Made by a program: the position numbers and the translations under genes. Shown here in pieces: positions 25,401 to 32,600 of a stretch of 64,000 bases of DNA (position 1 is the stretch's first letter; each line of letters begins with the position of its first letter). Location of the stretch: positions 14,188,131 through 14,252,130 of the forward strand of contig NC_135168.1 in NCBI RefSeq assembly GCF_041146795.1, read 5' to 3'. The notes beneath the pieces are model-generated. The model was not told the DNA's origin and searched no databases. It saw only the letters and a list, made by a program, of their open reading frames with translations. The stretch is from Maylandia zebra. Lineage: Eukaryota; Chordata; Actinopteri; Cichliformes; Cichlidae.

Positions 25401-27587
25401 ACGTACCTCAGTGAAGTCGAGCACATCCCCATATTCTGACTCCATTTCCTCTAAAAAAGCACAGAACCTTCGGTGCTTTAAGCCCCTGGATCTGATTTGG
25501 TTGATGCATTTCACAACAATAGACATCACATTGTCAAACTTCAGGCATTTGCTGCAAAGGACCTGCTGATGGATGATGCAGTGCAGAGCAATGGCCTCCT
25601 CCACGCCTTCCTCTTCCAGTTTGTTTTGTGCCACCAGTCCATGTTTCCTCCCTGTCATTGATGGCGCTCCATCTGTTGTTATTCCAACAAACCTCTTCCA
25701 TGGCAAACCAACATTCTCAATGGCATCACACAGCTTGTAAATATCTGCTGAGCGGTGGTCTGGCCATGCATTGGAATTACTGTGAGCAGCTCCTCCATCA
25801 CTTCAAAACTGTCATCAACACCACGGACATACATTGGGAGCTGGGCAGTGTCGGTGATGTCTGTGGTCTCATCAAGAGCGACTGAGTATACACTGAAACA
25901 TTTGGCTTTCTCACACAGTTGGTCATAAATGTCACTTGACAGGTCAGAAATGCGATCTGCTGCGGTGTTGGCAGAAAGGCTGATGTTGCTAAACTGACCT
26001 TTCTTTCCCGGACAGACTATATTTGCAGCCTGCAATATGCACTTTTAGACAAATGCACCTTCTGTGAATGGCTTCCCTGCTTTAGCAATCATCTCACTAA
26101 CCACGTGGCTCCGACTGCTGCATTATTCTCTTTGGTTGCTTTCTTGGAGAAATCTTGCTGCCTCAGTAGATCTGTTTTAAGACTGGCAACCCGGTTTGCT
26201 CTCTCACCTCCCTGGTATTTTGCATCCACTTCAGCATGTCTAGTTGTGTAATGATGTTTCAAATTGTATTCCTTGTGCAGCGCAACTTTCTCTGTGCAAA
26301 TAAGACAGGTCGGGGTGCCCCTGTGCTCAACAAAGAAATATTGCATTTCCCACTTTTCCTGAAATTGTCGGTGCTCATCACCAACCTTTCTCTTCACCGC
26401 AGGCTTTGAAAAAGACATGTTTGGGGCTATGTGACATTTATAATTCTACTTGGTGTCACTGTCGCATTGAAGTTTCAATCAAGCGTTTAGCCGACGGACG
26501 GGGAACGTCTCAACGCGTAGAGAACGTCATTTCTGCTTCTTTTTCTTGCAACCGTAGCACGGCGATCGGCAGATAAAAAGCCGGTAGCAGTCTCCTTTGT
26601 TTTTACGCTCGATGTTCATGTCTTTCATGACGACACGAACACCGTGGCGTTTGCAGATGGTAGAAAGTGCAGGGATAGCGAGCGCAAAAAAGGCGACTGC
26701 TCACGGCGCCGGGCTGTTGTTACAGGAGAAAGAAGCGGAAATGACACCGTGACATATAACAAATAACATCAGCTGTTTCTGATGTTAGTTGTTTTGACTG
26801 CTTTTACATTATATTGAAATATATGTAATGTTCATTTTTGCTGCAATGCAAACGCAGTGATGCAAATAAAAACATGGAGCCACAAATTACGGTGCGACCC
26901 TATAATTAGTCCGGGTTACCGGGGACTGTTGTTGCCGATGAACAGGTGTCGCTATGTGACTGCAGACTAAATTGGGCTGCATTGAGTTCATGACTTTTCT
27001 TTTATCCCGCCGCCTACGCATCACTGTGAGAGTTAATATGAGATCTCTCTCTGTGGAAACATAACTTTAAATCCCACTGACGTGTGTATAAATCTATATA
27101 CGTATAATGTCCCGCTGGGCAGCAACTTAAAAAAACAACTTTTTTTGAAGTGTTGTGAACGCAGCGCGCTGGGGCGAATGTCGGCGTTTGCTCAATAGAA
27201 AGGAGGAAGCCAGCCAGGCACAGGAAAGAAAGAAACACTCCAGGGCAACGCTGCTGGAACTTTGACTCATTGAGAAATGTTTCCCTGCTTGCATCAAGCC
27301 CGGCTGGTGTCCCCTGAGATCCATATCCCACCCTGATTGGTGGGTTAATTCAGCTCCGCCCACAACACTGTAAAGTGTCATACATTATCAAACTAACATT
27401 ACATTTTCATATTAAGGTGGGGCCAAAAACTATCGTCCTGCGGGCCGGAATTGGCCCGCGGGCCGCGAGTTTGAGACCCCTGGTGTAGGAGGACACCTAC
27501 TCTGTGTCTGGTTAAGTATAAGAGCCCTTTGTTAGGGGGACCGCTGGACTCTTAGCACCAGCTTTGGGGTCACAGGGTCACATCTGG

Positions 27588-27662
<75 letters not shown>

Positions 27663-29132
27663 TGCACAGACTGGTACTCTTTGTTCATACCTGTGTAAGA
27701 CGTCATAATGAACTTGTGCATATTCATGTAAGCTCAATAAAGAGCAGTGTTACGAGGGAGCAGACGAGAGCGACTGAGGTCAAGTGAAGGAACGGCGCTG
27801 TCACAGTTCTCTCCCTCATCAATTGTCTGGTTCCAGCGGTGGGTCTGTGCTAGACGACCCATCACCAGCTTTTTCCACTGGTTACCAGTACGTGGTAGAA
27901 TCCACTTCCAGATCTGGTTGTCTTTAAATCTGTGAATGGATTGGCTCCATCTTATCTCTCTTTAACAAAAGAATCCAAGTGGAGCCCTCAGGTCTGCAGA
28001 TAAGCAGCTTCTGACCAGAACTAGACGTAAAAACAGAGGTGAGCTTTATCGATGGCTGCAGCCAAACTCTGGAACAGTCGCCCTTCACATCAGGTCGTCA
28101 CCAACACTGGACATTTTTAAAAGCCGGTTGGAAACACATTTGTACTCTGTAGCTTTCAATCCTGACCAGTCTTTATAGTCATTACTGTGTATGTTTCCTA
28201 TTTTCTCTCTACTCTGTGCAGCACTTTGGCTCAAGCTGTTTTTAAATGTGCTGATAAATAAATGTAGATTTCTTTGAATAAAACAGTGGAGCCGAGCTTT
28301 GAGCTCAGTGTGTAACAGTGTGTGTGTGAGAGCCATGTAATGTCCATGTGTGCATGCTGACTGTGCTGCTCTGACCCCCCTCCTCCTTTCAGGGTGGAGC
28401 CTGCTGGAGTCCGATGGTTGAGACCAGGTCTGAGGAAGTGTAAGTGTGTTTTTAATGGGATTCATGAAAACAAAGCAGCACACATTCAACCATCTTCATC
28501 ATGTCAGGAGTCATCATCAAAGTGTCAATCAATGAACAGATGATGGATCAATAACTGCAGCTGGATTGTGTTTGTTCTCTCCATCAGATTCCTGTCAACT
28601 CACAATCGACACAAACACAGTGAACACAAAGCTCCAACTGTCTGACAACAACAGGAAGGTGACATGTGTGAAGGAGGTTCAGTCATATCCTGATCATCCA
28701 GACAGATTTGATGGTTTATATCCTCAGCTGCTGTGTAGAAATGGTCTGACTGGTCGCTGTTACTGGGAGGTCGAGTGGAGAGGAAACGTTGATATATCAG
28801 TGAGTTACAGAAGCATCAGAAGGAAAGGACACAGTTATGACTGTGGGTTTGGATACCATGATCAGTCCTGGAGTCTGTTCTGCTCTGATGATGGTCCTCG
28901 TTCTGTCTGGCACAATAACAGCTACACATCCATCTCCTCCTCCTCCTCCTCCTCCTCCTCTGTCTCTAACAGAGCAGCAGTGTATGTGGACTGTCCTGCT
29001 GGCACTCTGTCCTTCTACAGAGTCTCCTCTGACACTCTGATCCACCTCCACACCTTCAACACCACATTCACTCAAACTCTTTATCCTGGGTTTAGGTTCT
29101 GGACTCCTGGTGACTCAGTGTCCCTGTGCTGA
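7319..29132 (+). CDS. NLRC3-like receptor (FISNA-NACHT-LRR-B30.2)
   Basis: Whole coding model: join of 7319-7407, 7492-7590, 7730-7828, 10067-10145, 12134-12338, 12490-14290, 15694-15867, 16080-16253, 16430-16603, 20772-20945, 28393-28439 and 28588-29132. The exons total 3,660 bases, are in phase at every junction, and give 1,219 residues plus a stop. Domain order: a P/S-rich N-terminal region (1-122), a helical region (123-190), FISNA (about 191-275), NACHT with Walker A GVAGIGKT at 286-293 and the Walker B/DGLDE segment FIFDGLDE at 361-368, helical modules, four LRR exons (about 791-1022), and PRY-SPRY (about 1040-1219). Known family: cytoplasmic NLR-C proteins of teleosts, thought to sense infection or regulate inflammation; ligand unknown. 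The introns are long and full of transposons, which may matter for expression. No disabling mutation was seen. Whether all LRR exons are used together is inference. Confidence 0.85.
7492..7590 (+). CDS. NLR coding exon 2 (N-terminal repeat)
   Basis: A 99-base exon with acceptor TTCACAG and donor GTAAGT, both in phase. It carries the [18 protein letters not shown] motif. Together with the next exon it forms a repeated peptide of about 33 residues (PPSSVSxxS...), which matches the tandem N-terminal peptide repeats of some fish NLR-C groups. Confidence 0.82.
7730..7828 (+). CDS. NLR coding exon 3 (N-terminal repeat)
   Basis: Also 99 bases and in the same phase. It encodes [20 protein letters not shown], a diverged copy of the previous exon's peptide. 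The equal lengths and phases indicate origin by exon duplication. Confidence 0.82.
7829..8447 (+). other. Intron sequence, nothing assigned
   Basis: Intron 3 of the NLR gene; no gene or clear repeat seen before the DNA element at about 8448. Confidence 0.5.
8448..9634. mobile_element. Probable non-autonomous DNA transposon
   Basis: The ends read AGTGCTGTCA on the left and TGACAGCACT on the right, a 10-base inverted repeat. The left flank is followed by ATTAATCCTGATTAATCACA-like motifs. This matches the widespread fish element whose ends read GTGCTGTCAAA...GATTAATCG. No transposase frame is present. Target duplications could not be confirmed, so superfamily and exact ends are uncertain. Confidence 0.5.
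10067..10145 (+). CDS. NLR coding exon 4
   Basis: The acceptor CTCCACAG opens a 79-base exon encoding [20 protein letters not shown] and then LDSIFM, ending before GTCTGT. The peptide is the standard linker before the LLEDN helical exon in fish NLRC3-like proteins. The donor GTCTGT is weaker than the others. Confidence 0.8.
10146..11229 (+). other. Intron sequence, nothing assigned
   Basis: Intron 4 before the Penelope fragment. Short frames only; nothing recognised. Confidence 0.5.
11230..11800 (-). mobile_element. Penelope-like element fragment (GIY-YIG end)
   Basis: On the minus strand, from about 11790 downwards, a frame reads [20 protein letters not shown] and later [20 protein letters not shown]. 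These are the link after the reverse transcriptase and the GIY-YIG endonuclease region of Penelope-like retroelements. The 3' tail (11230-11560) matches the fragments at 1.4 kb and, inverted, at 29.4 kb. It is truncated at the 5' side and lies in intron 4 of the NLR gene, antisense to it. Confidence 0.72.
12134..12338 (+). CDS. NLR coding exon 5 (helical region)
   Basis: The acceptor TTCCAG and donor GTAAGA bound 205 bases. It encodes a charged helical segment beginning [20 protein letters not shown] and ending [16 protein letters not shown]. The segment stands directly before FISNA in this protein family. The in-frame read-through past the donor stops at once, which supports the splice. Confidence 0.85.
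12490..14290 (+). CDS. NLR coding exon 6 (FISNA-NACHT)
   Basis: A single 1,801-base exon, open throughout. FISNA runs from [12 protein letters not shown] to about PGRDEP. The nucleotide-binding NACHT follows: Walker A GVAGIGKT near 12777, the [10 protein letters not shown] Walker B region near 13000, sensor-type [13 protein letters not shown] near 13145, and the winged-helix/superhelix segments with [10 protein letters not shown] and [13 protein letters not shown]. The exon ends in phase 2 at CT|GTGAGT. The P-loop lysine and acidic residues are present, so nucleotide binding is plausible. NACHT drives oligomerisation in this family. Confidence 0.92.
14291..14855 (+). other. Intron sequence, nothing assigned
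   Basis: Start of intron 6. No exon or recognised repeat before the repeat piece at about 14860. Confidence 0.5.
14860..14990 (+). repeat. Fragment of GGCGGCACGG-type repeat
   Basis: CAGTTTCCTCCCACTGTCC, ACAGACATGCAGTTAGGTTA and GAGAGTGGTTGTCTGTC follow the order of the repeat at 3740-4025; only its middle is kept. Confidence 0.6.
15055..15275 (+). repeat. Abundant fish dispersed repeat
   Basis: Contains the characteristic order AATCACAACAAAAGTCGCCT, CAAGGCACCTCATAG, AACCCAACAATCATATGACC, GGAAGGAAAAACTCCCTTTT, AACCAGGCTCAGGGAGGGGC and GACCGGTTGGG. This very common percomorph repeat is non-coding here. Confidence 0.85.
15440..15565 (+). repeat. tRNA-derived SINE fragment
   Basis: TTAGCTCAGTAGGCAGAGTG and the later GGGGTCGAATCC resemble tRNA A and B boxes. 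The downstream part contains a small duplicated CAAGGTACCA. Only the head is convincing. Confidence 0.65.
15694..15867 (+). CDS. NLR LRR exon 1
   Basis: A 174-base exon between CACACAG and GTCAGA. It encodes two half-repeats in the pattern [14 protein letters not shown]...[19 protein letters not shown]. It departs from the family consensus more than the next exons (SLKASAVK in place of [14 protein letters not shown] in place of AGLESP). The LRR surface probably contributes to ligand or partner binding. Confidence 0.85.
16080..16253 (+). CDS. NLR LRR exon 2
   Basis: The 174-base exon has acceptor TATCTTCAG and donor GTCAGA. It encodes [20 protein letters not shown] and [20 protein letters not shown]. 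Same phase as its neighbours, so it could be skipped or duplicated without a frame change. Confidence 0.87.
16430..16603 (+). CDS. NLR LRR exon 3
   Basis: The 174-base exon has acceptor TTTTTCAG and donor GTCAGG. It encodes [20 protein letters not shown] and [20 protein letters not shown], closest to the family consensus. Confidence 0.88.
16604..17322 (+). other. Intron sequence, nothing assigned
   Basis: A/T-rich intron sequence; no exon or repeat family recognised. Confidence 0.5.
17331..18374 (+). mobile_element. hAT element with BED-finger exon only
   Basis: The 1,044-base element starts TAGGGATGGGTACCGG and ends CGATACCCATCCCTA. The exact 8-base duplication CTTATAGG lies on both sides (17323-17330 and 18375-18382). 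Inside, from 17545, a frame begins [16 protein letters not shown] and continues (broken) to [15 protein letters not shown], the BED zinc-finger start of ZBED1-like hAT transposases. [12 protein letters not shown] and an acidic/serine stretch follow, then a donor-like GTGAGT. The catalytic part is absent, so this is a non-autonomous derivative. Confidence 0.85.
18718..18960 (+). repeat. Dispersed SINE/LINE-tail-like repeat
   Basis: A (TAA)n start is followed by TTGCATTTATATACCGCTTT, TCAAGGACCCTTTACAATTC, CATTCACTCTCACATTCACA and TGTCTTGCCCAAGGACA. This is a widespread fish repeat read in this orientation. A 3' run of CTAACTAGCACACCGG-like tandem copies follows to about 19045. Confidence 0.72.
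18961..20771 (+). other. Intron sequence with short tandem copies
   Basis: After the tandem GGCTAACTAGCACACC copies (to about 19045) nothing is recognised up to the LRR4 acceptor. Short frames are not spliced to anything. Confidence 0.45.
20772..20945 (+). CDS. NLR LRR exon 4
   Basis: The 174-base exon between GTCTGCAG and GTATGG encodes [20 protein letters not shown] and [20 protein letters not shown]. Its wording ([20 protein letters not shown]) is that of the terminal LRR usually found just before the B30.2 exons in this family, which fits its position. A 4.2 kb intron separates it from LRR3. Confidence 0.85.
21191..21350 (+). mobile_element. Tc1-like terminal fragment with internal duplication
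   Basis: After a TA at 21189, CAGTTAGGTCCATAAATATT begins a well-known Tc1-type terminal repeat. Within it a 43-base unit is duplicated exactly in tandem (21215-21257 and 21258-21300). No transposase remains. Confidence 0.6.
21540..23724 (+). repeat. Degenerate TTAGCATTAGC array
   Basis: About 2.2 kb is built from recurring blocks in the same order: a GGCAGCCTACTTAGCATTA-type block, a TCACATTGTTATAATGCAAG-type block, and TAATGCTAATTCACATCAAA with TTAGCATTAGCT. Starts of the first block (for example near 21911, 22016, 22191, 22375, 22644, 22760, 22870, 23031, 23139, 23327, 23518, 23705) are 105-190 bases apart, with one gap near 270. It is an old irregular tandem array rather than a simple satellite. 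It ends where the L2-like LINE begins. Confidence 0.8.
23725..23838 (+). pseudogene. L2-like LINE, left part
   Basis: The frame reads [20 protein letters not shown] and [12 protein letters not shown], typical of the reverse transcriptase of fish LINE-2 elements just after the catalytic region. It is cut after AAAACCAGC by the solo LTR. The frame resumes at 27865. Confidence 0.75.
24218..27482 (-). mobile_element. Decayed hAT (Charlie-type) element
   Basis: The 3,265-base element has inverted ends (left CAGGGGTCTCAAACTC, right GAGTTTGAGACCCCTG, a perfect 16-base match). The exact 8-base duplication GTGTAGGA flanks it (24210-24217 and 27483-27490). The transposase frames run on the minus strand. 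The region between 26420 and the right end is non-coding. Confidence 0.93.
24595..26418 (-). pseudogene. hAT transposase pseudogene (GTF2IRD2/ZBED-like)
   Basis: Four blocks, read downwards, give one protein. 26418-26089 starts [20 protein letters not shown] and has the CLICTEKV...HHYTTRHA zinc-finger region. 26035-25679 has [12 protein letters not shown], the first catalytic aspartate region. 25706-25305 has [18 protein letters not shown] and [10 protein letters not shown]. 25338-24595 ends with the hAT C-terminal dimerisation segment [20 protein letters not shown] stop/frameshift near 26036-26088, a frameshift near 25745 and another near 25335 disable it. The order and wording match the transposase that also gave rise to vertebrate GTF2IRD2-type genes. 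Confidence 0.9.
27590..27660. repeat. (AC)n microsatellite
   Basis: About 35 uninterrupted AC copies inside the solo LTR; likely length-variable. Confidence 0.97.
27865..28280 (+). pseudogene. L2-like LINE, right part and 3' end
   Basis: Directly after the repeated CCAGC the frame continues [18 protein letters not shown], and further pieces in shifted frames read [24 protein letters not shown] and [18 protein letters not shown]. These are the usual C-terminus of LINE-2 proteins, followed by a short A/T-rich tail. Stops and shifts make it dead, and about 50 residues are missing at the joint, which must predate the LTR insertion. Confidence 0.75.
28393..28439 (+). CDS. NLR linker exon before B30.2
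   Basis: This 47-base exon between CTTTCAG and GTAAGT encodes [15 protein letters not shown]. The same short linker precedes the PRY exon in fish NLR-B30.2 and related genes. It is phase-compatible with LRR4 and with the next exon. Confidence 0.82.
28588..29132 (+). CDS. NLR terminal exon (PRY-SPRY/B30.2)
   Basis: The exon opens after CCATCAG and ends at a TGA at 29130-29132. PRY part: [20 protein letters not shown] and [19 protein letters not shown] part: [47 protein letters not shown] and [17 protein letters not shown]. These are all signature segments of B30.2. A loop between the strands carries a long serine run coded by TCC repeats (about 28932-28961). B30.2 domains bind protein or small-molecule ligands in TRIM proteins; the ligand here is unknown. 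A possible poly(A) signal AATAAA lies at 29412-29417. Confidence 0.92.
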
Positions 29133-29404
29133 GTGGAGTGTAAAGAGTGTCTCCTGTTACAGAAACACTCTGACTGTTGAACAGATAGTTCAGTCTGTAC
29201 ATGTCTGTCTCTTTCACTCACAAACACGTTTTCAGATTCATGGATTCAATCAGTTGATGTTTGAAACTCTTCTAAATGATTCCTTGTAAACTTCTTCCTC
29301 TTCAGTCACAAACAAACAGGAAGTGATGTCACATGTGTTCCTGTCCACACAGCAGAATGAGTCTATTGCTGACAGTGATGTACAAACAGAGTGAGCATTT
29401 CTGA

Positions 29405-29680
29405 GGCCCAAAATAAACTGAGTAGTTCACTGAATGAACAATGGACTGTGAGCTCAGTTCCTTCATCATTAGTATGGATTATATATGTATATGTATTATA
29501 TTAGTATCATATATATCAGGTGCTGCTGCTTTCAGTCATTGTGCAAATGTGCTGTTTGTAAGCTTGTAAAGCTGCAGTCAGCTGAGACTGAAGAAGTCAC
29601 CTGATCAGTGAGCAAACGTTTCTGAAAACGTCCAGATGAACAGAATCAACCTTTTGGGATCAGCCAGCAATGCAGCATCA
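29405..29680 (+). mobile_element. Penelope-like element 3' fragment
   Basis: Same 3' tail as the copies at 1.4 and 11.2 kb but in the opposite orientation: AACAATGGACTGTGAGCTCA, CAGCTGAGACTGAAGAAGTC and GTCCAGATGAACAGAATC. No coding part. Confidence 0.6.
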
Positions 29681-32600
29681 TTGTTGTTCAGCTTCAGAGG
29701 TTTGCAGGAATGAACTGATGACCAGAAACAGCTGCAAAGTCCAAGAAAATACCAGCTGGAGTTCAGCTGCATTTGAAGAAGTCAAAGAAAAGTAAGGATG
29801 GCAAAGGGCGACGTTTTCTTCCAAAGAGCTGCAAACATGGTCGACGCCTCATTAGAAGAATCATCTGGACATTTGTGAGGAACTCTAACCAAGAAAGCAA
29901 CGTCACACAGATCCAACAGACAGTTTCCATGACTGCAAGTGTTGAGTGGAAAAATGCTACATTGCATTATTGCATCCTCTCACCACAGGAGGCGCTGTTG
30001 GCACCACTGATTGCTGATCAGCTGTTCTCTGATGATCTGATTGATACTGTGAATAACGGGACTCACTGAACTCTGTGACACAGTGAAGATTACAGAGTTT
30101 AACTTCACCCTTTAAGACTGACCACAGAACCAAGTCTGCCAGAGCTTTTGTTATATTTTTACATGCTGTGGAGCCATTTGTGGGAGCATTTCAAGTTGAT
30201 ATACATCAATACAACTGTTATAGCCCTAATTTTAATAATATGTATGCATTAAGTCCATAGTAACTACATAAACTGCAAAAAAAACCTCTGCTCATCCATC
30301 TCTGTGTGTATCAGGATACATTTGGTTCATAATACACAGAAAAATCAGCGTTATTACCTGTAATAAATGTGAAAGATTCCTGCAGTGATAACCAGGCAGG
30401 ACTGAAACACATCCAAGCTGTCACCACGGTAACAGCACCGCCCATCCACAGGTGAGGGGAGGAGCAAAAAGAGGGACTTTGACCATTTTATACTAAAAAC
30501 ACTCAACTAATGTTTCTAATATGAAACAAATAAGCCCACATTAATGTGAGCGTTTATTAAATAATAATAATGATGATTTCCTCCTGATCTCATTTCCACA
30601 GCAGAGAAAACTGTGGTGTATATTGAGGTGGAGGGTGTGGTCTGTGGCTCAGGTGTAGAGTGAGGGTGGGGTGCACCACAGCAGCATGCTGGGACTGCTG
30701 AGGGTGGAGGAGGGAGTGATGATGACATCAGAGCTGCAGCACAGAGACCAGTGAACACACAGTCTGTTCATCTTTGCATAGATACAATATACAGCACAAT
30801 ATTGAATGACAGACACGCTGTGGGAGCTTCCACAGATACACTGACGTCAGCATCCAGAGTCCTCCTGCTGCTCCCCCCTCAGAGCCCCGTGATCAGCACC
30901 AACACATTCAGTTAGATGACAGAGTCCAGCTGCAGCTAGAATCAGCTCCCCTCTGTGAACAACAGCACAGCGTCAGTGTTTCACACTCAGTGAAAGGAGG
31001 AAACAGCAGAAGAACACCATGTGTGCTACGTTTCCCAGGACACACTACAAACTGCACAAATACAGAGCAGCACGTGGAAGGACCTGGAGCTGCATTTACA
31101 GAGCTGCAGACAGCGTGATGTCCTGTATGGACAGGTGGAAGGAAGCAAGTCCTCAGCTGGAACACTCGTGTTTGTCCACAGACAGGAAACACAGCAGGAA
31201 ACTTCCTCACAGAAGTGCAGCTCATGGATAACACACTTCCTGTCAGTCAGAATGAGGCTGCAGCCAAACACAGAAAGGTGTTTTTGTCCAGATGAGCCCA
31301 GAGAAGAAACACGAGTGTTCACAGACATCAGAAGCTCAGAGAGGTGAAACATGAGGTTGGAGTCCTCGTCAGCATCCAGAAGAGCTGCTGTGAAACCCTG
31401 AGTACTCATGACAGACTCTGATGGCACAAACACATCATGATTCAAACAGAAAGACAAACATGGAGCTCCTGATCCTCCTGCATGAGAACAAGCTGACATG
31501 AGCGCTGTGTCTGAGAGTGTCTCCCTGTCACAGTGACAATAACACAGCTGCTGCTCACAGTCATTAAACTGACCTGAGGTCAGCTGTGCTCCTTACATAT
31601 GAACCATGTGACCTCACATCAGTGCTGTGGATGACTGTAGTCATAGAAGAGTAGAGCTGTAGCAGGTGGTGTGAGGAGGAGGTGGTGTATTGTAGTTAAC
31701 GCAGTACTGAAACACTCCAGCAGAGGGCGCTGTTAAGTCCTTATTGTAACACAGTTACTGTGTGCAGTTAGACTTCATACATAATCTGCACTTATTTCCA
31801 TCAGACATGCTGTCAGGAAATGATTGGTTTCTATTGATTCTACTTCCTGTTGACTCGTTTGATGACAGTGAAACAATCACAGCTGATTGTGTGATGATGT
31901 AAACTGTCACTGTTACATTCAGTGTGTGTGACATAATGTTAGTGCAGGCTGATAACAGCCTGGTTCTGTTAGAAACACATGAACGTGTCCATAGATCAGT
32001 GTGTGTTTAACATGAGAGCTTCAGCCCTGCTGATGTGTTAAATAAAGACATGCAGGAAAACTGATGAGACTCTGAAATAACTCTTTATATTTATAATGTA
32101 ACTCTGCATCAAAAGAACAACAAAGGATCCCAGACAGGTTTCTGTGAACAAAGACCATTCTGATGTTTCTGTGTTTCTAACACTTTGACATTATTAGTAA
32201 ACAGACTGCAGTGAGCAGCATTTATAAAGAGCTTCTATATAAAGATATGACAGCTGTTTGACAAGTTTATCACTCTGTGTTTGGACCTGATCAGTCCAGC
32301 TGTTTACTTGAAACATGTTCATTTACCTGTTCTGTTATATTCATGTTCTTGTCTCTGTTGAAAACACATTTTAATGTCCCTCACATTTTTCTCCCAGATG
32401 AATAAATATAAAAATGACACAAACTGACTGCAGCTACTTTTTGTCCTTTCTGTCAAAAACCTTCATGTGACTCATGAGAGACACGTTTCAGCTGTTTGTG
32501 ACAGATCAGAGGCCAACAAGTCATTTATAACACTTTCCATCATTGTTTAAAGTTCTCAGTGTTTCTGTGTTGCTGCGTATAGGATCTCCCAGCATCATCA

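Larger units (their letters stand above)
23839..27864 (+). mobile_element. Solo LTR, split by a hAT insertion
   Basis: The element begins TGTAAGC and ends CCCATCA. The 5-base duplication CCAGC flanks it (23834-23838 and 27865-27869). Without the inner hAT and one hAT duplication it is 753 bases. It has LTR regulatory features: a TATA-like GTATAAGAG at 27516-27524 and an AATAAA at 27736-27741 downstream. It also holds a long (AC)n run (about 27590-27660). No internal retroviral genes remain, as expected after recombination between two LTRs. The retroelement class is not determinable from this. Confidence 0.72.
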
